Assembly (NCBI GenBank): GCA_024742415.1
Contig: JANSYN010000013.1
Coordinates: forward strand, 58,842-122,841
Length of the DNA stretch: 64,000 nucleotides
From: Gammaproteobacteria bacterium
GTDB lineage: Bacteria > Pseudomonadota > Gammaproteobacteria > Pseudomonadales > Halieaceae
Reading direction: 5' to 3'
Below, piece after piece: positions 55,386-63,420 of the stretch. The translations under genes were made by a program, and so were the position numbers. Each line of letters starts with the position of its first letter. Position 1 is the first letter of the stretch. The notes under the pieces are model-generated. The model ran no database searches. It saw only the letters and a program-made list of their open reading frames with translations, and had not been told where the DNA came from.

Positions 55386-56069
55386 TCAGGATCCAGAGGC
55401 CGCGTGCGATTCACGCTGGTGAATCTTGTTCAACAGTCTTATCCAGGTCGGCGACTCCTGTGCGCCAGGCACCTGATAGCGTTCCTGCAGGAAAAACGCA
55501 GGCACCGCATACACCTCACGTTCCTGCCAGTGGCGCTGCGCCCGGCGAACGTCATCCTCATAGCGACCGTCACCGAGGACTGCAGACGCCTCGACCGCAT
55601 CCAATCCCACGTCTTGCGCACAGCGAACGAGCACCGCCGGGTCATTCACGTCCTGACGCTGCGAAAAGAACGCCTCGAAAAGCGCCATCTTCAACGTAGT
55701 TTGTAAGCCAAACCCCTCGGCCCAATGCAGTAACTGGTGCGCACGAAACGTGTTGACCATGCGCATACCATCGTAATAATCAAAGTGAAACCCCAGTGCC
55801 TGGCCAAACTCCACCAGACGCTGCCTTGCGGCACTACCCTGCTGCGGCGTGCTGCCATATTTCTGCCTTAAGTGCTCACGCAGCTCCTGGCCCTCGGGTG
55901 GCATCTGGGGATTAAGTTCGAAAGGCTGCCAGCGCACCGTGACTTCAAATACGCCGGGCATCGTCGCAAGTGCCTTTTGCAACTGCAAGTAGCCAACCAC
56001 ACACCAGGGGCATACCACATCGGAGACAATATCAATGTGCAACGGCATGCTCCTGTCTGTTTCAGGCAT
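55386..56069 (-). CDS. DsbA-family oxidoreductase (FrnE-like)
   Basis: A 227-residue thioredoxin-fold protein of the FrnE/2-hydroxychromene-2-carboxylate isomerase type. The active-site motif is CPWC near residue 25 (VCPWCVVGYL), followed by the inserted helical domain and a second thioredoxin half ending in AVPAFFLQERY with the cis-Pro. No signal peptide is visible, so it is probably cytoplasmic. The start at 56069 has GGAG 6 nt upstream. The ATG at 56048 is too close to its own AGGAG. Protein disulfide or glutathione-dependent isomerase chemistry is the likely role. Confidence 0.88.
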   Translation of the reverse strand: MPETDRSMPLHIDIVSDVVCPWCVVGYLQLQKALATMPGVFEVTVRWQPFELNPQMPPEGQELREHLRQKYGSTPQQGSAARQRLVEFGQALGFHFDYYDGMRMVNTFRAHQLLHWAEGFGLQTTLKMALFEAFFSQRQDVNDPAVLVRCAQDVGLDAVEASAVLGDGRYEDDVRRAQRHWQEREVYAVPAFFLQERYQVPGAQESPTWIRLLNKIHQRESHAASGS

Positions 56070-56081
56070 CTGCAACTCCAT

Positions 56082-56422
56082 TCATTCAACCCAATCACAT
56101 GATAGAAGCAAATCTGGACGGAGGCGAGGTAGAATATTGACCTGCCCCGCCGCCAAGGTGCTGCCCCATCGCGTTACCGTTCCAGATCGGACGCAAGCCC
56201 CACTGAGAGTCAAGCTGGTGTCGTTCAGGATTCCCGCAAATCAGCCAAGCCATCCGGTGAATCATTTTGCTTTTCTGTACTTTTCTCCATTTTTCGTTTT
56301 GTTTCAGCCTGAGAGGTTGCTAAAACTCCCTACAGGTGCCCCATCGTGACTGGGCACTCGTTCTTGGCGCGCAGCCAAGGAACCGTTTGGGCGGCCGACA
56401 CTGGCCGAGTTGGAGGAGAACT
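56082..56422. other. Intergenic region
   Basis: About 340 nt. It holds a 17-nt stretch TTTCTGTACTTTTCTCC (56272-56288) that also occurs at 38192-38208, and the strong GGAGGAG ribosome site of the next small gene. No gene or terminator is supported. Confidence 0.45.
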
Positions 56423-56647
56423 ATGAACCTTGTCAATCACAACGCGGAAGGTGCAACGATTCATCTGGATTCCAGAGAGCTGCTAATGCTGATGGCGCTG
56501 GTGCAGGAGGGTCGATGCGGCTTCGATTGCGAGGGCGTGACGGGCGCGGCCCTGGATCAACTGGTTTGTGCTGCTGTTGTAAAAGTACAGGAAGCACGCC
56601 GCAACCGGGATGTGATGCTGGTAGATCGACCCGAGCTCACCGCCTGA
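56423..56647 (+). CDS. Orphan small protein (74 aa)
   Basis: I do not recognise this protein. It is preceded by a near-perfect ribosome site GGAGGAG 5-11 nt before the ATG, which strongly supports translation. It is mildly acidic, with a hydrophobic helix around LLMLMALVQEG and two Cys in RCGFDCEG. No membrane segment or signal peptide is evident. It stands alone on the plus strand, just upstream of the first 369-bp repeat locus. Confidence 0.65.
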   Translation: MNLVNHNAEGATIHLDSRELLMLMALVQEGRCGFDCEGVTGAALDQLVCAAVVKVQEARRNRDVMLVDRPELTA

Positions 56648-56752
56648 GAACGGATCAACACATTGGCGCACAAGGCTCAGTCATGGCTCGTGCCTGTTCA
56701 ATGGGTGTTTGGAGCCTGCTTTTTTTCTTTTTGTGTAGCTTTACGTCCGGAC

Positions 56753-56831
56753 GGCAGCTGCACCGGCCTATACCCCCTGCGCTCGAAAGGCTGAGATACT
56801 CGCTCCGGCGGCATAGCCCGGTGCAGCTGCC
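56753..56831. repeat. Hairpin A, copy 1
   Basis: A 79-nt near-palindrome with 19-nt outer arms (GGCAGCTGCACCGG...CCGGTGCAGCTGCC) differing at one position. The centre contains TCGAAAGGCT and AGATACTC, which also occur in hairpin B in the opposite sense. Confidence 0.85.
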
Positions 56832-56970
56832 TCTCGAGTGGATTCGACTTGCGTTATTGTTGATGAGCAACCGTCACACTTCAATTCAGGGCCTGGTTGC
56901 TCGTTGTGCTTCTACTGCGCCACCTCCGCGCCGAACCATAATTCGCATTCAGTAACCGCCCGAGCGCTGT

Positions 56971-57033
56971 CACACGGGGGCACCCCTGAAGTGAGTATCT
57001 TAGCCCTTCGAACGTAAGGGGTGCCCCCGTGTG
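56971..57033. repeat. Hairpin B, copy 1
   Basis: A 63-nt palindrome with a perfect 17-bp stem (CACACGGGGGCACCCCT / AGGGGTGCCCCCGTGTG) and a 29-nt loop holding the shared core. The stem is very GC-rich and would form a stable cruciform or RNA hairpin. Confidence 0.9.
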
Positions 57034-57121
57034 GCGGCGCGTATCGCCCTGACCCAACCCAGTTCCCGTTCAATCAGTACTCGGAGATTGCGATAGCTGA
57101 CCTGGAGCGTTACCCATAGAC

Positions 57122-57200
57122 GGCAACTGCACCGGCCTATACCCCCTGCGCTCGAAAGGCTGAGATACTCGCTCCGGCGGCATAGGCCGATGCAGCTGCC
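57122..57200. repeat. Hairpin A, copy 2 (partial unit)
   Basis: The same 79-nt layout, beginning exactly 369 nt after copy 1, with two arm mismatches. Similarity to copy 1 ends near 57220. Confidence 0.85.
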
Positions 57201-57269
57201 TCTTGAGTGGATTCGACTGGTGTCATTGGCGACGAAAATTACAATATCGCTTGTTGCTCTCCCGCTGCG

Positions 57270-57731
57270 CTATCGTCTGGCTGCGCGCGCTTCGCGCAAA
57301 CGCTGGCGTATCAATTTAACCTGTTCTTCAGTGAGCTCATTCTTAATCGCGATCAGCAACTTGAAGTGCGCCAACTTGAACTGGCTCTCAAGTGCAAGTA
57401 CCGCCTCGACCTCAGGCAAGACTGCTTTTGCATCGACACGCGTTTGGCCTAAAGACTGGCGCATAATCTGCTGCTTGTTTTGCAGCTCCCACTGTAGCTC
57501 CGCCACCTCATTCTGGAACTCTTTCACCAGGCGCAGCATCGCCTTGCGCTGTACATCAGTAATCCCAAGCGTTTGCTGGTGACGCATAATCAGATCCGGC
57601 GGATACAGGCCCATCGCAAGAATCTGGCGATCGGCACGCGGGTTTGCCGGGTCGAGATTTTGCGCAAAGGACGGCGGGGCAAGAAGCACTACGACGACCG
57701 CCAGTATGCTCAGGATGTATTGCTTGATCAT
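57270..57731 (-). CDS. Spy/CpxP/ZraP-like periplasmic protein
   Basis: A 153-residue protein with a signal peptide (YILSILAVVVVLLAPPSFA) and a helical body with the LTxxQ-like repeats of the Spy/CpxP/ZraP family: LGITDVQRKAM and ELTEEQVKLIRQRL near the ends. Such proteins act as periplasmic chaperones or metal/envelope-stress sensors. The ATG at 57731 begins the signal peptide; longer upstream frames run through the gap. It lies 25 nt after the candidate anti-sigma gene and may belong to the same stress circuit. Confidence 0.82.
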   Translation of the reverse strand: MIKQYILSILAVVVVLLAPPSFAQNLDPANPRADRQILAMGLYPPDLIMRHQQTLGITDVQRKAMLRLVKEFQNEVAELQWELQNKQQIMRQSLGQTRVDAKAVLPEVEAVLALESQFKLAHFKLLIAIKNELTEEQVKLIRQRLREARAARR

Positions 57732-57756
57732 TTTTCCAGTCTCACAAAGTGAAGGC

Positions 57757-58236
57757 TCAGTGCCAGTCATAGTCAGTATCGGCGCCATCGGGTTCACCAA
57801 AGAAATCATCGAACGAGGCCTGTTCGGGCACGATGGCGGGCGAAGCCATGAGCATGTCGTCTGTCATTATGTTGCTGTTGCGCATAACGTCGAGATAAAC
57901 GTCCTCGGGATTTCTGTCGCCGGGCTGCACCAGCAGTGCAACCAACACCGCTGCTGCAAGAGCACCGGTGGCGCGCATCGGGGCACGGGGATTGAAGGTG
58001 TCGCCTGCCGTGTTCGGCGTTTGGCTGCCCGTCGTCAGTGCTGACGCGGGCGATTCACAATCCGTGAGTTTCTGCGCCTGCACAAGGGAGCGGTCAATGC
58101 TGCGTTCGACAAAGAAGGCGTCAGGTTCCGATGCAGGAAACTCAGGCAAGGATTGACTCTCGGCCTCGCGTAGCTGCCTGAACAGCTTGTGCAGCTCACG
58201 TTCGAGGTTGTCGCCCGGTTGGCGCGTATTACTCAT
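57757..58236 (-). CDS. Candidate anti-sigma factor
   Basis: A 159-residue protein with a cytoplasmic N-terminal helical part (about 1-75), one membrane helix near residues 82-105 (ATGALAAAVLVALLV) and a short acidic periplasmic tail. It has no ZAS-type Cys/His motif that I can see. The start overlaps the sigma factor stop by 8 nt, the typical arrangement of anti-sigma factors. Assignment rests on position and topology only. Confidence 0.65.
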   Translation of the reverse strand: MSNTRQPGDNLERELHKLFRQLREAESQSLPEFPASEPDAFFVERSIDRSLVQAQKLTDCESPASALTTGSQTPNTAGDTFNPRAPMRATGALAAAVLVALLVQPGDRNPEDVYLDVMRNSNIMTDDMLMASPAIVPEQASFDDFFGEPDGADTDYDWH

Positions 58237-58828
58237 GGTCTGCATCCAGATTCAGAAGCTGCGCGAGTTGTTGCTTGGCGCGATGATAATGCGTGCGGGC
58301 CGAGCCGACGGATATGTCAAGGGCATGGGCCGTCTCTTCCAGTGTGAGCTCACCGTAGAAGACCAGATGCACGACTTCGCGCTGGCGTTGTGACAGCTGC
58401 AGCAGTGCTTGTCGTAGCGCTGCGCTTGCTTCCTCACGCTCTGCCAGCTCGTGCGAATGGGAAAACTGTGCCGCCTGTGTCACGTCACTTGCCGCGTCCG
58501 CGACGACTTGCAGATTGAGAATGTTACGTCGTTGCTGGGTTCGTTGAATGTCACTGGCAACGTGCTTTATAACTGCAAAAAACCAGGTGCGCTGCGATGC
58601 GCGTGCAGAGAAAACCGCGCGCCCATCGAGCACACGCAGGTATGCCTCTTGCAGTACATCTTCGGCAAGCTCCTGTTGCCACGCACAGCATGCCATTGCC
58701 CAACCGAAGTTACGGGCATGATCGGCACGCAGATTTTCAAGAAATAGACGCGACACCGTTGCTCTCTTGCGCAGGAATTTTAATTGTACCCTCTCTGTCC
58801 TGCCGGAAACGGATTCTATTCGCTTCAT
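58229..58828 (-). CDS. ECF-type RNA polymerase sigma factor
   Basis: A 199-residue extracytoplasmic-function sigma factor. Region 2 includes WQQELAEDVLQEAYLRVL and WFFAVIKHVASD; region 4 has LSQRQREVVHLVFYGELTLEETAHALDISVGSARTHYHRAK with a clear HTH. I start at 58828 (MKRIES). A longer frame to 58894 would overlap the DUF1501 gene. It is flanked by the DUF1501 gene and its candidate anti-sigma, within an operon that ends with a Spy-like envelope protein. Confidence 0.88.
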   Translation of the reverse strand: MKRIESVSGRTERVQLKFLRKRATVSRLFLENLRADHARNFGWAMACCAWQQELAEDVLQEAYLRVLDGRAVFSARASQRTWFFAVIKHVASDIQRTQQRRNILNLQVVADAASDVTQAAQFSHSHELAEREEASAALRQALLQLSQRQREVVHLVFYGELTLEETAHALDISVGSARTHYHRAKQQLAQLLNLDADHE

Positions 58829-58856
58829 GATCGCGGCCACAAAACAACGACCTGCA

Positions 58857-60257
58857 CTAGATAAACGCAGGCGGCGCGGCGCTGAAGCGAGCAAGACCCG
58901 GCAGTGCCGTGGTCAGGCTGGCCTCGCTCAAACCAAACCAGCGGCCCAGTGGATACGCAAACTGCTCAACTGACGTGGTGGGTATGAGTCGGCCGTTACC
59001 GGCATCCTGGCTATGACCGAGTACCGGTGGCGGTATATCGCCATAGATATCACCGCCCTTGACTGCCCCGCCAACTACAAAATGGTGTGAACCCCAGCCG
59101 TGATCGGTGCCGTCGCCATTCACGGTTAGCGTACGGCCGAAATCGGCCGCGGTAAATGTGGTTACGTCCTGGGCTACACCGAGTTCCTGGGTTGCCGCAA
59201 AAAATGCAGCGATGGAATCACCCACGTCCTGCTGCAAACCCGGCAGGTCGTTTGCCTGGGCCGAGTGCGTGTCGAAACCGCCCAGCGCAACAAAGAACAC
59301 CTGTCTGGAGGCACCCAGCGACTGCCGCACGGAAATGGTTTGCGCCACAGCGCGCAGTTGCCCCCCCAGTGGGCTTGCCGGAAACGCGGTATTCAGCGTT
59401 GAGCGGGATTGCAAGGCTGTATCCAGAAGATCGTTCGCATCCAGGGAGATGCGACTCAGGTTAACGAGATCGCGCTCGAAGAGATTGACGCGTTGATCTC
59501 CGGCGACAATAAAATGATCCCGCACGCGAGCCTGCGCTGTTGCATTGAAGCGATCACCAGCGGCATCAATCAGCCCAATGGAAGGCACACCTTCAGGACT
59601 GATCTGGTAGGCAGAGACTGCATTCCCTGTGAGAAAGACGGAGTTTCCCGCAACCGACACCTGGGAGAAGATTCCCTCAGCGTTAGCGCCCGCCTGCACA
59701 GCGGCATCACCAAACAGCCCGCCCCAGCCCAACTGGGAGCCCTCAGGCCCGAATGACATCCAGGTGGACTGCTGGTCATTATGTGAAAACAGGCGCGCGG
59801 GTAAATCCACCGTGCCCTGGAAGTAATCCGCCGCCGTGGTAGGCGCCAGCAATGGGCCAACATTACCCACAATCGCCGCATCGCCCTGCTCAAACAAGGC
59901 GTGCAGGCCCGCCATTTCTGGCGGCAGCCCAAAGCGTCGCGCGCCAAAATCGGCAGTAGCCGGATTGAGCGCCAGCAGGCTCGACCGGTCACGCGAAGTG
60001 CCCCCTGCGAGCGCCGCGTAAGACTGCAGGAGCGGAGAACGTATTTGTGCCAGACTGCTATAGGAGCTTGCATCCACGGGTAGCACCGTGTCGTGACAGT
60101 CCATGCCGCCGAACAGGAATACGCACACCAGGGCCTTATAGCCGGACACATCCGTCGCACACGCTGGCGCCGCTGCAAACATATTGGCCATGGAGCCGGC
60201 AGACATCGCAAGCGGTGTGGCTGCCATGGTTTTCAGAAAATCACGTCTTCTTTGCAT
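58857..60257 (-). CDS. DUF1501 family protein (Tat-exported)
   Basis: A 466-residue protein with a twin-arginine signal (RRRDFLKTMAATPLA) and the DUF1501 signature near the N-terminus. The usual GGNDGLNT appears as GGMDCHDT, so Asn is replaced by Met and Gly-Leu-Asn by Cys-His-Asp. The C-terminus carries the expected DFGRTLTVNGDGTDHGWGSHHFVVGG core with its His cluster (two short stretches here). DUF1501 proteins resemble sulfatase/alkaline-phosphatase folds, but their activity is not established. It follows the DUF1800 gene after 16 nt. Confidence 0.9.
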   Translation of the reverse strand: MQRRRDFLKTMAATPLAMSAGSMANMFAAAPACATDVSGYKALVCVFLFGGMDCHDTVLPVDASSYSSLAQIRSPLLQSYAALAGGTSRDRSSLLALNPATADFGARRFGLPPEMAGLHALFEQGDAAIVGNVGPLLAPTTAADYFQGTVDLPARLFSHNDQQSTWMSFGPEGSQLGWGGLFGDAAVQAGANAEGIFSQVSVAGNSVFLTGNAVSAYQISPEGVPSIGLIDAAGDRFNATAQARVRDHFIVAGDQRVNLFERDLVNLSRISLDANDLLDTALQSRSTLNTAFPASPLGGQLRAVAQTISVRQSLGASRQVFFVALGGFDTHSAQANDLPGLQQDVGDSIAAFFAATQELGVAQDVTTFTAADFGRTLTVNGDGTDHGWGSHHFVVGGAVKGGDIYGDIPPPVLGHSQDAGNGRLIPTTSVEQFAYPLGRWFGLSEASLTTALPGLARFSAAPPAFI

Positions 60258-60273
60258 AGTCTTTCTCCCTGGC

Positions 60274-62094
60274 CTAGCGCTGAACGATGTAATCGGGCGT
60301 GGTCATTACCAGGACACTGGCCACTTGCGCACGCAGCAACCGGCCTTCCTCGCTGCTGCCGTTAATCACATCCAGAATGCCCACAATACGCTCACGGCTC
60401 GCGGCGCCGAGATTGCCGTGAGTCAGTTTTTTATCCAGATGGTCGAGCAGCGCCTGGGGGTCTGCCGCCAGCGCAATCTCCGCGCTGTAGTCGGGAACGA
60501 ACGCGCGCGCATTGCGACGGTCGACCTGCGGGGTATTGCCCAGCGCATAAGCCGTCAGGAAGTTAGGATAGCCAACAATACTGGTGGCATTGGTGATCTG
60601 TAGTTCGGGTGCCGTTAAATTCGCATCGCCGGTTTCCGTCCCGGCGGCGATGTAACCCGGCCGGTAAAAATTAAATACCGATGGTGACAGGTACGGATGC
60701 TGACCCAAAGCCTGACTGCTGCTCGTATTGCGCAGCAGTATCTCGTTGCTGGCATCGGCACTATTGATATCAAACGCACGCGCCCAGTGGGTAAAGCGCA
60801 GCACAGGCTCGCGCAGCTTGCCGAACCCGGCTTCCTCACGCGGCGCGACGTCCCGCGCACGCGCATCAAACAGCACGGCAGCGAGCACTGCGGCAAGGTC
60901 ACCACGACGGCCCTCTCCCACCACTTTACCGGAAGGCAGCGTGTATTCACCGGCATCAAAGGCCGCAGCAACGCGCGCCACGTACTCCGGTTGCGGCGCA
61001 CTGGTCACGAAGCGCTGTATCAGTTGTCGACCGATAAAGGGCCCGACATTGGGGTGCGCGAAGATCGCATCCAGCGCAAGGCGAATACTGTCGTCTGCGC
61101 CTGTTCCGGCAGCAATGCTCACACCGAGAAAATCCTTCGGCTCAAGGGAATGAAACTGGTTGAAACCCGACAATGGCGCAGTAAACGCTGCAGCCGGCAA
61201 TGCACGCAGAGGCGCCCTGAACGGCACGCCGGAAACACTCAAGCCGGTAAACACCTTGGCCAGTTGGGTGATGTCGTCGTTGTCGTACAGTTCAACGTCA
61301 CTGCCATCGACCTGTACCGGGCTCCCGTCAGGATTGAGCGCGACCAGACCAATGGTGAAAAGTTGCAGCAATTCGCGCGCGTAGTTCTCGTCGGGTACGC
61401 GCCCCGTTACCGGGTCCGCCTTTTCATTGCGCAGGTAGGTCAGGTAGATGGACATCGCCGGCGAGTACGTCACCGCCTCAAGCAAGTCGCGATAGTTACC
61501 CAGCGCGCCCTCGGTCAGGATGTCCATATAATGCGCCAGCGATTGCGGCAAGCGCCCTACCATGCTGTTGGCCGAAACCACCAGAATCTGTGACAGCGCG
61601 AACGCCATGCGTTGCCGCAGCTGATCCTCACCAGCAATCGCCGCCTGCCAAAACGAATGCGACGGCAGGAAGACAAGCCCGGGCAGCGGATTGCCATTGC
61701 TATCCAGGAACTGGCCATCCGCAGGAAAATCAGCGAGCACACGTTCAAGGTGCAGCGTTGGCGTTGCCTCCAACTGGGCCAGGAACCACTCCTCCATGCC
61801 CAGATTCACCACCTCGCCAATGGCCGCCGGGCTCGGCCCAAAGCTAGCCTGGCTCAGGAAACGCGCAGCCTCAGTCTCACTCAACTGCATTACGGGCGGC
61901 GCGGGAGGCGGCGGCACCGGGGGCGTCGGGTCCTCAACCCCGGTTGAGTCGGACCCACCACCGCCACCACCACCACAGGCCACTAGCGCTACAAGCGCAC
62001 ACATCACCAGCAGGCGTCTAAAGCCACTATAAATGCCACTATAAAAGCCACTACGAAAGTCACTACGAAAGCCACTACGGTTGTCTACGTACAT
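60274..62094 (-). CDS. DUF1800 family lipoprotein
   Basis: A 606-residue probable lipoprotein. The lipobox is LVAC-GGG, followed by a Gly run and Pro-rich linker. The DUF1800 core then reads FLSQASFGPSP, MAFALSQILVVS and NYARELLQLFTIGL. The N-terminal residues before the lipobox are a repeat RSGF/YSGI tract encoded by a 12-nt array. The ATG at 62094 has GGTAGAG upstream. DUF1800 and DUF1501 genes typically occur as a pair; the joint function is unknown. It is the first gene of the five-gene operon ending with the Spy-like gene. Confidence 0.87.
   Translation of the reverse strand: MYVDNRSGFRSDFRSGFYSGIYSGFRRLLVMCALVALVACGGGGGGGSDSTGVEDPTPPVPPPPAPPVMQLSETEAARFLSQASFGPSPAAIGEVVNLGMEEWFLAQLEATPTLHLERVLADFPADGQFLDSNGNPLPGLVFLPSHSFWQAAIAGEDQLRQRMAFALSQILVVSANSMVGRLPQSLAHYMDILTEGALGNYRDLLEAVTYSPAMSIYLTYLRNEKADPVTGRVPDENYARELLQLFTIGLVALNPDGSPVQVDGSDVELYDNDDITQLAKVFTGLSVSGVPFRAPLRALPAAAFTAPLSGFNQFHSLEPKDFLGVSIAAGTGADDSIRLALDAIFAHPNVGPFIGRQLIQRFVTSAPQPEYVARVAAAFDAGEYTLPSGKVVGEGRRGDLAAVLAAVLFDARARDVAPREEAGFGKLREPVLRFTHWARAFDINSADASNEILLRNTSSSQALGQHPYLSPSVFNFYRPGYIAAGTETGDANLTAPELQITNATSIVGYPNFLTAYALGNTPQVDRRNARAFVPDYSAEIALAADPQALLDHLDKKLTHGNLGAASRERIVGILDVINGSSEEGRLLRAQVASVLVMTTPDYIVQR
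62022..62084. repeat. 12-nt-period array in the DUF1800 gene
   Basis: About five units of the type GCCACTATAAAT / GCCACTACGAAA in exact 12-nt steps, encoding the tract before the lipobox. Confidence 0.75.
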
Positions 62095-62212
62095 ATCAAC
62101 TCTACCTGTGTGGTTGCATCCTTTAGTGGCGTACCCATGGCCCTTATATGACACAAGCCACAAATTATCAGACCAAGCCCAGTGCCCACCAAAAACCAAT
62201 CCACAGGCAAAA

Positions 62213-62236
62213 AAAACCCCGCTTCAGCGGGGTTTT
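62213..62236 (-). terminator. Terminator hairpin after bfr
   Basis: Arms AAAACCCCGC (62213-62222) and GCGGGGTTTT (62227-62236) close a TTCA loop and are flanked by A's on the left, giving T's on the minus strand. It lies 58 nt past the bfr stop. Confidence 0.85.
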
Positions 62237-62293
62237 CACACTCTGTACCATGCGCCGGGCTAATTTACAGCCAACACACTGCTGCGGCACGAC

Positions 62294-62770
62294 TCAGGGC
62301 TTGGCCTGCATGGCGCTTTGCAGATAATTCTGTATGCCCAGTTTCTCGATCAACCCCAGCTGGGTCTCGATCCAGTCGATGTGTTCCTCTTCAGACTCCA
62401 GAATGTTTTCGAAGAGCTCTCTGGACACATAATCGCCGACCGACTCACAGTGCGCTATCGCCTCTGCCAGATCTTTCACTGCAATCAGCTCCAGCTTGAG
62501 GTCGCACTCCAGCATCTCCTGGGTATTCTCGCCAATGAACAACTTTCCCAAATCCTGAAGATTTGGCAAACCTTCGAGAAACAGAATCCGCTCGATCAGG
62601 GTATCTGCGTGTTTCATCTCGTCGATGGACTCGTGATACTCGTAATCGCCGAGCTCTTTCAGACCCCAGTCCTGGTACATTTTGGAATGCAAAAAGTACT
62701 GGTTGATGGCTACCAGCTCGTTGCCGAGGACTTTATTGAGATACTGGATGACTTGTGGATCGCCTTTCAT
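62294..62770 (-). CDS. bfr: Bacterioferritin
   Basis: A 158-residue iron-storage subunit that assembles into 24-mers. The ferroxidase ligands are all present: Glu18, Glu51, His54, Glu94, Glu127 and His130, with Tyr25 nearby. Met52 is the usual heme ligand shared across the dimer. AAGGAG lies 7 nt before the ATG at 62770. It faces a Fur-like inverted repeat and lies 117 nt from bfd, whose product should release its iron. Confidence 0.95.
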   Translation of the reverse strand: MKGDPQVIQYLNKVLGNELVAINQYFLHSKMYQDWGLKELGDYEYHESIDEMKHADTLIERILFLEGLPNLQDLGKLFIGENTQEMLECDLKLELIAVKDLAEAIAHCESVGDYVSRELFENILESEEEHIDWIETQLGLIEKLGIQNYLQSAMQAKP

Positions 62771-62859
62771 TGCACTGCTCCTTGGAATTAAGCAGCAAGT
62801 ATGCCGCCCAGACGCGCACAACGCAAGCTAAGTGCTTGATTTATAAGGATTAACAGTAA

Positions 62860-62880
62860 TGAGAATCAGTTAGATTCTCA
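62860..62880. promoter_or_regulatory. Inverted repeat between bfr and bfd
   Basis: Arms TGAGAATC (62860-62867) and GATTCTCA (62873-62880) are perfect around AGTTA. The half-site resembles Fur boxes (TGATAATC type). It lies 90 nt upstream of bfr, which runs away from it on the minus strand, and just downstream of the bfd stop. Confidence 0.5.
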
Positions 62881-62887
62881 CTGCTGC

Positions 62888-63091
62888 CTAGGTCACCGCG
62901 TAAAACAGTGAATCGTCATCCATGGAATCGACGAGCGTCTCTCGCACAATTTCGCGAGTCAGGGTGCCACACTTGCCGCACTGGCTGGCAACTCCAAGGC
63001 GGTTGCGAACATCTTTGAAGGAACTGGCCCCATCCTGCACAGCGGCACGGATTTGAGTATCGGTAATCTGTTTACAGAGGCAAACGTACAT
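62888..63091 (-). CDS. bfd: Bacterioferritin-associated ferredoxin
   Basis: A 67-residue [2Fe-2S] protein that reduces ferric iron in bacterioferritin so that it can leave. The four cluster Cys are in MYVCLCKQ near the N-terminus and SQCGKCGT near residue 40. The start at 63091 is the first ATG of the domain; a longer frame to 63100 is also open. A strong Fur-box-like site lies just upstream (63136-63154), which fits induction by iron starvation. Confidence 0.93.
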   Translation of the reverse strand: MYVCLCKQITDTQIRAAVQDGASSFKDVRNRLGVASQCGKCGTLTREIVRETLVDSMDDDSLFYAVT

Positions 63092-63135
63092 GTCGTTCAA
63101 GGCGCTAAAATGTTGCTGGGATTGTGAAGTTAGTG

Positions 63136-63154
63136 CAAATGAGAATGATTGTCA
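63136..63154. promoter_or_regulatory. Fur-box-like site upstream of bfd
   Basis: AATGAGAATGATTGTCAAT resembles the Fur consensus GATAATGATAATCATTATC and lies about 45-60 nt before the bfd start on the minus strand. Iron repression of bfd is established for other gammaproteobacteria. Confidence 0.65.
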
Positions 63155-63361
63155 ATCAAGTTCAGGTGGATTCCTGCACATTTTTCACCTCATTGAAGCC
63201 CATTCCACAAACGCCTAAATCCACCTCTTCAACCCACGCAATCTCTCCCGGTTTCGCCTACCTGAAGCGGCCGACTCTGCGTGACGTTCCAGGTCAGCGA
63301 TCGCACCTTCGAGTACTGATTAAACGGGCTTGGGGTTGGGCCTCGGCGGTACGCGGCGCCA

Positions 63362-63420
63362 CACGGGGGCACCCCTTACGTTCGAACGGCCAAGATACTC
63401 ACTTCAGGGGTGCCCCCGTG
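63362..63420. repeat. Hairpin B, copy 2
   Basis: Perfect 15-bp stem (CACGGGGGCACCCCT / AGGGGTGCCCCCGTG) with the shared core in the loop. Confidence 0.88.

Larger units (their letters stand above)
56741..57220. repeat. 369-bp repeat family, left locus (inverted relative to right locus)
   Basis: The sequence 56753-57121 is followed by a second partial unit whose first 79 nt repeat the first with few changes; the unit length is exactly 369 nt. Each unit contains hairpin A and, facing the other way, hairpin B. Copies at 63278-64000 are in the opposite orientation. The ends are approximate. Confidence 0.85.
56648..57269. other. Repeat-bearing intergenic region (left locus)
   Basis: About 620 nt with no real gene, mostly filled by one full and one partial 369-bp repeat unit (56741-57220). 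A long frame over the repeat yields an Arg/Pro-rich peptide shared between repeat loci and is a by-product of the repeat. Confidence 0.6.

Noticed and set aside
56410..56955. Long Arg/Pro-rich frame over the left repeat locus
   Set aside because: A similar peptide is produced by the right repeat locus in the opposite strand context; it follows from the repeat sequence, lacks a ribosome site and runs across hairpin A.
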